DNA of 64,000 nucleotides. It comes from G963663495 sp963663495 (GTDB lineage: Bacteria; Bacteroidota; Rhodothermia; Rhodothermales; Bin80). The notes under the pieces are model-generated. The model was not told the DNA's origin, made no database searches, and was given only the letters and a program-made list of their open reading frames with translations. How positions within the stretch are numbered: the first letter of the stretch is position 1; each line of letters starts with the position of its first letter. Positions 57,570 through 64,000 of this stretch are shown one piece after another. The translations under genes and the position numbers were made by a program. Location: the NCBI GenBank assembly GCA_963663495.1, contig OY760427.1, positions 4,464,001 to 4,528,000 of the forward strand. Reading direction: 5' to 3'.

Positions 57570-59477
57570 GTGCTTGTCAGAAAAAGGCATAAATGTGCCC
57601 CGGGAGCAGAATAAGGACCACCGTAGTGGGTTACATATTTTTGTAAGTCTTTCCCTGACATACGGTTATGCGGCCACTAAATCCAATTCATCACAACCTT
57701 TCTCCATCGGCTGTTTCTCCGAATGTCTGGCAGATTCGCGGCTTTTCAAGCAAATTACGGCGTTTTTGCCGCCTCTTGCCCCTTTTTGCTCCCATATTCC
57801 GCCTAACAACAACATGCGCTTAGTAGAGGATACGCAGTTTCAGCTAGGACAGGTCCCCATTGACGAGATCCAATTCGATCCCAAGTGTCGAGACGACATT
57901 CCCGCCGTGCTACGCGGGCTTCAGGGCTTGTATAAGGACGAAACGGCCCGCACCAAGATCTTCGAGATCTTGGAAAAGTGACTGCTTCCAGACATCGACC
58001 TGCAACGTGGCCGTCCGGGGATGTCGCTATGGCGTATCCTTGTTCTGGGCGTATTGAAGATGGCCATCGACTGTGATTTCGACCGCTTGGGCAATCTGGC
58101 GGCCCGTCACGGCGATGTGCGCATGATGTTGGGGCATTCGGAGTTTGGTGACAATACCACCTATCATGTACAGACCCTCGTGGATAACGTAAGCCTTTTT
58201 TCGGAGGAAGTCCTGGAGGAGATCAGCGAGGCAGTGGTAGCTTGCGGGCACCGCGAGTTAGGAGTATCGCCGGGGGATCCGCTTCGGTGCAGGGTGGATT
58301 CGTCTGTTGCCAAGGCCCATGTGGAATGGCCGACGGATGTTCATCTGCTGCGGGATGCAGTGCACTGTATGATTCGGGAGGCGCACCGCGCTTGTAAAGG
58401 GCATGACATTCCAGGCTGGCGCAAGCACAAGTATTTGGCGAATAAAGTACAGAAGTCCTTCTACAGCGTGCGTACCCGTCGTCAATGGCGCGATACGACG
58501 AAGGTAGAAAGGTATCATGCCTTGTGCCGGAAGCTGGTTCTCCGCGCAGAGGCAAGTGTAGAAACCCTGAAGGCGAAAGGGATACCGCATGACAAGGTTC
58601 TACACTATTTGAGGCATGCGCAAAGGCAGGTAGATCAAGTACATAGGCGTCTGGTTAAGGGTGAAGTGATTCCGCATAAAGAGAAGGTCTTTTCTATCCA
58701 CGAGTCTCACGTTCAGTGGAAGAACAAAGGGAAGGCGGGAGTGCAGGCAGAGCTGGGGATGATGGTAACCTCGATGGAAGATCAGCACCAGTTCATCGTG
58801 CAGCATGAGGTGGTGCGCAAGGGAGTGGACTCGGACATGATTGTGCAGTTTATGGAGAAAGCGAAGCGGCGGAATCCGTCGCTGATCTCGTGCAGTATGG
58901 ACCGGGGCTTTTACTCCCCGAAAAACCGCGAGAGGTTGGATGAGCTATTGGAGCTGAATGCGATGCCGAAGAAGGGCGGTCACACCAAGGAGGATAAGGA
59001 GAGAGAGCAGGCGCCGGACTTTGTTGAGGCCCGTCGTCAGCATCCTGCCATAGAGTCTGCTATCAACAACTTGAATCAGCGGGGGCTATCTCTGATTCGA
59101 ACCCATGGCGAGGAAGGATTTGTCCGAACGGTCGCCCTGGTAGTAGTAGCGACCAACGTGCACCGCCTTGGGCTGATACTGCGAAATAAGGAGAGGCGGA
59201 AAATACGGTGGCACGCCGCCCGCAAGCGCGCGGCGTAGCGGTTCCTTCAACCGAACTTAGTTGCAAATTCAAGTAGCCTGTGGCGGGCGGGGGCGACGAA
59301 TCTCTTCCCGTCGCTCGTGGGCACCTTGACACCAAGAATTTGGGCTCCCAACATCAGAATAGACCGCGTCAATGAGGATAAACCCCGCTTTGACCTGTCA
59401 CATGACAACAGAAATCGGATTCCATAATCATTCTTAGGTCCAAGTCAGTCAAGAAAATGGCATTTTCTGACAAGCAC
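57570..59477 (+). mobile_element. IS1182-family element, divergent inactive copy
   Basis: About 1.9 kb, ends GTGCTTGTCAGAAAAAGG and, inverted, GTGCTTGTCAGAAAATGCC, related to but different from the other two IS1182 copies. Its transposase is interrupted by a stop. No target duplication seen. Confidence 0.85.
57814..59238 (+). pseudogene. IS1182-family transposase with an in-frame stop
   Basis: Starts MRLVEDTQFQLGQVPIDEIQ at 57814. TGA at 57979-57981 falls where the other copies have Gln (FEILEK then LLPDIDLQRG). The frame resumes and runs to 59238 with VDSSVAKAHVEWPTDVHLL, SCSMDRGFYSPKNRE and HPAIESAINNLNQRGLSLIR intact. Only the stop separates it from a functional protein; an internal start at 58021 would give a truncated form. 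Confidence 0.9.
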
Positions 59478-59971
59478 TCATTATGGTTATCATGTACCTT
59501 TTCCCACCAATTGTTGATCTGGACTCCGGTATGAAGTAGCGTTCAACCAAACGCAATGGCGCGGTTGCGGGGGCAGCATCAGGAATGGCGTGCTAGCACA
59601 TGACGTGGCAACACCACGGTTCATCGCAGATCTATCGCGGCACCATGATTTGCGCTCGGCACGCGTTCCCCCTTGCCGTTTCGAGCAGCTAGGTGTCGAT
59701 AGAAACCCCAATTCCGTACTATTCCCTATGGCTGGCATTGACTGCCTTAGTCGCTGCCACTGGCTACCTGAGAGGCGCACGCCGAGTACGGCAAATGCAT
59801 CGCCTGCCCGACCATCTTGATCGCATTCACATCGCCGTGGAAGTCTCGCCATCTATGATGCCGGACGCCAGCTGCGCCAGCAGCCTGATGCTATGGCTTG
59901 AACGACAACAGCATCGGCGGCCACATGTAGTCACAACATCCGACGCCTGAGCGGAGCATCCCGTCATGGAG
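59478..59971. other. Intergenic or decayed region
   Basis: Short overlapping frames on both strands; 59693-59950 on the plus strand shows a hydrophobic stretch (YYSLWLALTALVAATGYLRG) but no other support. Nothing firm. The 8-bp duplication TATCGTAA follows at 59972-59979. Confidence 0.35.
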
Positions 59972-60177
59972 TATCGTAAGGGAGTTATATGGCTGAATGC
60001 CACGCGTTTTCGCAGGAGTTACTTATTGTGCTTTGGTGGTGCAGACAGGATGGCTTTCGCCAGTTGTTCATAATCGGTTCCCGCTTTTCACGAAAAACTG
60101 CAATTATTTCGTGTTTGCCAGAAAAAGGTAGGAGGGCTGAAAAACGGCGAAACAAGGCCGTTTGATACTCGTTCTAT

Positions 60178-60206
60178 CCACCTGTAAGCGTTACGGTTAC
60201 AGGTGG
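60178..60206 (+). promoter_or_regulatory. Hairpin upstream of the IS1182 transposase
   Basis: CCACCTGTAA (60178-60187) and TTACAGGTGG (60197-60206) form a perfect 10-bp stem, extendable by AT pairs. It is kept with one mismatch in copy 1 (about 53700). It may block read-through transcription or translation into the transposase gene. Confidence 0.45.
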
Positions 60207-60345
60207 ATATGAGCCATACCGTATTTGCACATTGCAGATTATTCAGCCAGCGTGTCTCTAACGAATGTTTGGCCATATCCTTCTGTTTCGGGCGTTTTCA
60301 TCGATATAAGGCCCCTTGGGGCCGATTATTCATACGATTAATACC

Positions 60346-61770
60346 ATGCGGATTGTAGAGGATACACAGTTTAAGCTCGGGCAGGTCCCCATTGAAGAGA
60401 TGACCTTCCACCCCAAAGACCGGGACGATATACCGGCAGTGCTAAAAGGTCTGCAGCACCTGTATTGCGACCCAACGGCTCGGCAGAAGATCTTTGAGAT
60501 CCTGGAGAAGCAGTTGCTTCCGAATATTGATTTGCAGCGTGGTCGTCCGGGGATGGCACTTTGGCGCGTCTTTGTCTTGGGGGTATTGAAGCAGGCCCTC
60601 AACTGCGACTTTGATCGTTTGAGGAGCCTGGCCGCCAATCATTTGGAGGTGCGCCAGATGCTGGGGCATACGAATTTCTGGGACGAGCCTGTCTATCAGC
60701 TGCAGACCGTTATTGATAACGTGAGCCTGCTAACAGCGGACATCCTGAAGCAGATCAACGATGCGGTGGTGGCTTGCGGTCACCGATTGGTAGAACAGGA
60801 GCCAGAGGAGCCGCTTCTTGGCCGGGTTGATTCGGCGGTGGCCAAAGCGAATGTGGAGTGGCCTACGGATGTTCGTTTGTTGTGGGAATCAATGCGGTGC
60901 CTGATTCGGGAGTTGCATTGCGCATGTGAGTCGCACAGCCTTGCGGGCTGGCGCAAGGCTGTGTACTGGAGTCGTACCTTGAAGAAGGCCTTCAACCGGG
61001 TGCGTACGCACCGTCAGTGGCGTGATGAGTCGAAGGTGAGAAAGTATGTGAAGATGTGTCGTGTTCTGATTGAGCGTGCGGAGAGCAGTGTCAGCGTGTT
61101 GAAGGAGAAAGGCGCGGATCTTGAGGAGGTGTTGCGGTACTTGGCAGATGCACAAAGGCAGATAGATCAAGTAGATAGGCGTCTATTGAAGGGGGAGGTG
61201 ATTCCGCATGATGAGAAGGTATTTTCGATACATGAGCCGCATACTCGTTGGATCACCAAGGGGAAGGCGGGGGTGATTGCGGAGTTGGGTCTGCCGGTAT
61301 GCGTGCTGGAGGATCAGCATCAGTTGATATTGTGGCATCAGATACTGCACGAGGGGGTGGATTCGGATATGATTGTGGGGTTTATGAAGGAAGCGAAGGA
61401 TCGGTATCCGGCGATCACATCGTGCAGCATGGATAAGGGGTACTCATCGGTAAAGAACCGTAAGGCGCTGGAGCCGGTGTTGGACACGGTGATCATGCCG
61501 AAGAGGGGTAAGTTGAGCAAAGCGGACAAGGAGAGGGAATCCGATCCGAAGTTTGTGGAGGGTTGTCGTCAGCATCCGGCAGTGGAGTCGGCGATCAACA
61601 ATTTGAATCATCGGGGCCTGGGTTTGATACGGACCCGTGGCAAGGAAGGCTTTGTTCGCACGGTGGCGCTGGTAGTGGTAGCGGCGAATGTGCACCGTAT
61701 CGGACAGATAGTGAAGCGGAGCGAGGAGCGACGAAGGCGGTGCGAGCAGGCCCGCAAGCGCGCGGCGTAG
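60346..61770 (+). CDS. IS1182-family transposase
   Basis: 474 aa, nearly identical to 53869-55293; a few substitutions, including CRVDS to GRVDS and REGRRQHP-type Arg to Cys (VEGCRQHPAVES). Catalytic Asp, Asp and Glu regions are present. Confidence 0.93.
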   Translation: MRIVEDTQFKLGQVPIEEMTFHPKDRDDIPAVLKGLQHLYCDPTARQKIFEILEKQLLPNIDLQRGRPGMALWRVFVLGVLKQALNCDFDRLRSLAANHLEVRQMLGHTNFWDEPVYQLQTVIDNVSLLTADILKQINDAVVACGHRLVEQEPEEPLLGRVDSAVAKANVEWPTDVRLLWESMRCLIRELHCACESHSLAGWRKAVYWSRTLKKAFNRVRTHRQWRDESKVRKYVKMCRVLIERAESSVSVLKEKGADLEEVLRYLADAQRQIDQVDRRLLKGEVIPHDEKVFSIHEPHTRWITKGKAGVIAELGLPVCVLEDQHQLILWHQILHEGVDSDMIVGFMKEAKDRYPAITSCSMDKGYSSVKNRKALEPVLDTVIMPKRGKLSKADKERESDPKFVEGCRQHPAVESAINNLNHRGLGLIRTRGKEGFVRTVALVVVAANVHRIGQIVKRSEERRRRCEQARKRAA

Positions 61771-62107
61771 GTACTCGCGCGAGCGTCTTCAGCACAGAAT
61801 CAAGGTAGCCTGCAAGGGCGAGAGGCCAACGTGTGTTCATGCCTCGCTGATGGACGACAAAAACACGTCTGATCAACGTCAAAACCCTAGGATTGCCGGC
61901 GTGAGCGGACAAAGTCGGCACCGTTACCGTCGAAAAATCCTTGCTGACTTGTCATTCCGATCCCCAATTCGAATTCCAGCCCCCCACTCAGCCAAGAGTC
62001 GCTCGCAAGACCATACTTTTCTGGCAAACACTATTTCAAATAACTCAACACGTGGGTATGCATGGAATATAATTTTCATATATTAGGGAGTTATATATCA
62101 CAGTGCC

Positions 62108-63358
62108 ATGCCCGAAACGGTTAGTGCATACCGCAATATCACATACAGGCTGTTGCCCGGAAGTCGAAGTAACGCCAAGCAACTTGCTGGATTAGCGGGT
62201 GCGTGTAGGTTTGTGTGGAATGCCATCCTCGCAGAGCAGAGCGAGGCCTACAAGAAAGCGAAAGAGGCTGGAGAGAAGCCGCCCTCGGTAAGCTTCTTCT
62301 CGCTGGGGAAGCGGTTCACGGCACTGCGCCGTACGGTCGAGTGGCTACCTGAATACTCCTTTGGTGTCGTTAGATACACATTGAAATATCAGGCGGATGC
62401 ATGGAAGGCATTCTTCAAGGAAGGTAAGAGAAGACCGAGATTCCATTCCAGACGTGGTAGTACGCCTTCGTTCACGATCCCGGATAACGTAAGGGTTCGG
62501 GATGGCAAGCTGTATATCCCGAAAGTGGGATATATGGCGCTCCGCAGGCGGGGAGGCAACCCGTACCCTGATGGTATACCCATCAAAGCCACTGTAAAGA
62601 AGAACGCCGGCAAATGGTATGCTGTCATCTGCTACAAGATTGAGGCACCTGTAATAGAGGATACCGGCAGTGCTGTAGGCATTGACCGTAATTGCGGGCA
62701 GATCGCTATGGTCTCCACAGAGGGCGATACAAGCATTATCAGACAACCGGATACCAAGCGTCTTGATGCCAAGTTGAAGCGGCATCAGCGAAGACTGGCG
62801 AGACAGAAGAAAGGCTCCAACCGTCGTAACAGGCGGAAGCATAGAATCGCCCGCATACAGCGCAAGCGTGCTAACATCCTCAAGAATGCGAACCACCAGG
62901 TAAGTCGCAGTATTGCCAAATGCTCCTCAACGGTGATACTGGAGGACCTAAAGATCAAAGCGATGACACGTTCAGCTAAGGGGACGATGGAGAGCTTTGG
63001 CACAAACGTCAGACAGAAGTCTGGCCTCAACCGTGGGATACTGCGACCAGGTTGGGGCCAGCTGGATCAGATGCTGGGCTATAAGTGCCGCAAGGTGATA
63101 AAGGTTACCGCTGCCTATACCAGTCAGCGGTGTTCTGTGTGTGGGCACACAGAAGCGAGTAACCGTAAGACGCAGAGCACATTCACGTGTATGTCCTGTG
63201 GACATGCGGATCATGCAGACCTGAATGCGGCTGCAAACATACTGGCCTCCGGGATTGGGGCTTCTGCACGGCGAGGGGCGTTCGGGTTACCGACCCCTAT
63301 GACCCGTGAAATTGATACTAGTGCCTCACTGTGTACAGTTGGTCACTCACGTATATAA
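62108..63358 (+). CDS. tnpB: TnpB RNA-guided nuclease, intact
   Basis: 416 aa with the RuvC triad D193 (VGIDRNCGQIAMVS), E279 (STVILEDLKIKAM) and D371 (ADHADLNAAANIL), the arginine-rich bridge region (RRLARQKKGSNRRNRRKHR), and a zinc ribbon CSVCGHTE ... CMSCGHAD. The N-terminus GACRFVWNAILAEQ is typical. TnpB proteins use a guide RNA read from the element right end to cut DNA and favour retention of the element. The stop is only five bases from the inverted end, so the guide would begin in flanking DNA just beyond 63363. No tnpA partner is present. Confidence 0.93.
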   Translation: MPETVSAYRNITYRLLPGSRSNAKQLAGLAGACRFVWNAILAEQSEAYKKAKEAGEKPPSVSFFSLGKRFTALRRTVEWLPEYSFGVVRYTLKYQADAWKAFFKEGKRRPRFHSRRGSTPSFTIPDNVRVRDGKLYIPKVGYMALRRRGGNPYPDGIPIKATVKKNAGKWYAVICYKIEAPVIEDTGSAVGIDRNCGQIAMVSTEGDTSIIRQPDTKRLDAKLKRHQRRLARQKKGSNRRNRRKHRIARIQRKRANILKNANHQVSRSIAKCSSTVILEDLKIKAMTRSAKGTMESFGTNVRQKSGLNRGILRPGWGQLDQMLGYKCRKVIKVTAAYTSQRCSVCGHTEASNRKTQSTFTCMSCGHADHADLNAAANILASGIGASARRGAFGLPTPMTREIDTSASLCTVGHSRI

Positions 63359-63441
63359 TTCCCTATCGTAAGAGGCGAGCTCCAGGAACATTTGCATAGG
63401 CCTCCCCGCGAACGAGCACTGGAGCCCATCACCCTAATACT

Positions 63442-63969
63442 ATGAACAGATTGCTACGCTTTGTATTGACACTCGCAGCCGGCGCAACAATCGGCTTGGG
63501 AGTGCTGGCCTTTTTTATGGACGAAGTGACGCTGAGCAACTCTACGATCATAATGGCGCGCCCGGACGTTTCCTGGACCACGGCATCCGATACGCAACGC
63601 CTTCAGGAATGGATTGGGGATCTGGAGAGCGCGACCGTTTTGTCGGCAAACCAACTGCGCCTGACCTTTGTCAATCAGGCGCAAGCCACCGTGACCATAA
63701 CGGACACGACACCAAACATTAGTATAGACATGACTATTGAAACCGCACGCGAGCATGCGGTAGGTACCATGACATTTGAGCAGAACGGGGGCTCCACGTT
63801 CCTCACACATACACTACAGGTTCGCGGCCACACTCTCACCCGACGCGCAATTCTGCCGCTAATCAAGCCTACGCTGTCACTAAAGCACATGGCGATGCTG
63901 GACAACCTGGAGGCACTCATAGAGCAGCGGCCATCGGCACTTTCCGACACGCTTCAGGACACGCTCTGA
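63442..63969 (+). CDS. Membrane-anchored protein, SRPBCC-like
   Basis: 175 aa. N-terminal membrane anchor LLRFVLTLAAGATIGLGVLAFF, then RPDVSWTTASDTQRLQEWI, NQLRLTFVNQAQATVTITDT and TMTFEQNGGSTFLTHTLQV, a strand pattern resembling polyketide cyclase/SRPBCC lipid-binding folds attached to membranes. The helix LKHMAMLDNLEALIEQRP fits the long C-terminal helix of that fold. Fold assignment is by pattern only. It lies just right of the tnpB element. Confidence 0.65.
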   Translation: MNRLLRFVLTLAAGATIGLGVLAFFMDEVTLSNSTIIMARPDVSWTTASDTQRLQEWIGDLESATVLSANQLRLTFVNQAQATVTITDTTPNISIDMTIETAREHAVGTMTFEQNGGSTFLTHTLQVRGHTLTRRAILPLIKPTLSLKHMAMLDNLEALIEQRPSALSDTLQDTL

Positions 63970-64000
63970 ATTTGCATGGCCGTTGTGAGCACAGACCACA

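Larger units (their letters stand above)
60111..62031 (+). mobile_element. IS1182-family element, copy 2
   Basis: 1921 bp with GTGTTTGCC ends, inserted in the tnpB element upstream of tnpB with a 6-bp duplication TATTTC (60105-60110, 62032-62037), verified by the uninterrupted sequence in tnpB element copy 1. Confidence 0.93.
59980..63363 (+). mobile_element. tnpB-only element, copy 2 (contains an IS1182)
   Basis: Ends GGGAGTTATATGG (59980) and, inverted, GGGAATTATATACG (63363), flanked by exact TATCGTAA copies (59972-59979, 63364-63371). Without the IS1182 the unit is about 1.46 kb, matching copy 1 (7362-8842). Copy 1 shows the empty IS1182 site (GCAATTATTTCAAATAAC). No tnpA or DDE gene belongs to the element. 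A remnant of the small minus-strand frame (YEQLAKAILSAPPKHNK) ends at 60019. Confidence 0.88.

Noticed and set aside
53120..57981. TGA as a sense codon (alternative code or selenocysteine)
   Set aside because: Several intact genes end in TGA, and the two internal TGAs occur only in transposases, where decay is expected; no SECIS-like context was identified.
59490..59950. Frames of 120 aa (minus) and 85 aa (plus, hydrophobic stretch)
   Set aside because: Mutually overlapping, no start context and no family resemblance; recorded only as an undefined region.
62108..63358. Classical IS200/IS605 element
   Set aside because: No TnpA, and inverted ends with an 8-bp duplication do not fit IS605 transposition.

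Overview
This 64 kb window looks like a piece of an accessory, insertion-sequence-saturated genome from a Bacteroidota-type bacterium, most likely Rhodothermota or a relative. The clues are a TonB-dependent receptor with an N-terminal CarboxypepD_reg-like domain next to a DUF4249 lipoprotein, Bacteroidota-style lipoprotein signals, and a very large Calx-beta/autotransporter-like surface protein of a kind I associate with marine host-associated symbionts (inference). No rRNA, tRNA or CRISPR array was seen. Roughly 60 percent of the window is mobile DNA.

Layout. 1-5870 (minus strand): an alditol-oxidase-like gene split by a DruA/Tn5-type IS (IS-A, 517-3572, 8-bp target duplication), then a hypothetical gene and a PA0069/Rv2578c-type radical SAM gene. 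6202-7001: a two-gene operon with a ribbon-helix-helix protein. 7362-8842: a tnpB-only element with inverted ends and an 8-bp duplication; its tnpB is dead. 8887-15969: a 2360-aa Calx-beta repeat protein with a C-terminal outer-membrane barrel. 16110-22119: a 6-kb two-gene IS256-type element containing an IS66. 22298-22934: a tnpB-element end and a cytosine methyltransferase fragment. 22935-27632: IS1634 nested in IS1634. 28809-35834: a lipoprotein gene (split by a third IS1634), the TonB receptor and the DUF4249 protein. About 36.6-50.8 kb: a four-level nest, IS-C > IS-A > IS-B > IS256-type element, each step marked by an 8-9 bp duplication. 51.1-55.6 kb: an IS256-type fragment, a broken IS1380 and an IS1182. 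55.6-56.5 kb: a Panacea-type toxin-antitoxin pair. 57.6-63.4 kb: a broken IS1182 and a second tnpB element (intact tnpB) carrying an IS1182. 63442-63969: a membrane-anchored protein.

The strongest candidate for something undescribed is the pair of 6-kb IS256-type elements (16110-22119 and 38131-44161). Each encodes a normal transposase and, as its promoter-proximal gene, a shorter transposase paralogue that keeps the first catalytic Asp but lacks the second Asp and the Glu. Each also has a long non-coding segment, and a motif of about 97 bp recurs in both divergent elements and in a third fragment. Second are tnpB-only elements whose ends and target duplications look like a DDE transposon rather than IS605, and third are DruA-domain (DUF4338) fusions to Tn5-like transposases in three related IS types.

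Target duplications allow two host genes (alditol oxidase and lipoprotein) and two transposases (IS-B and IS-C) to be rejoined in frame, so the order of insertion events can be read directly.
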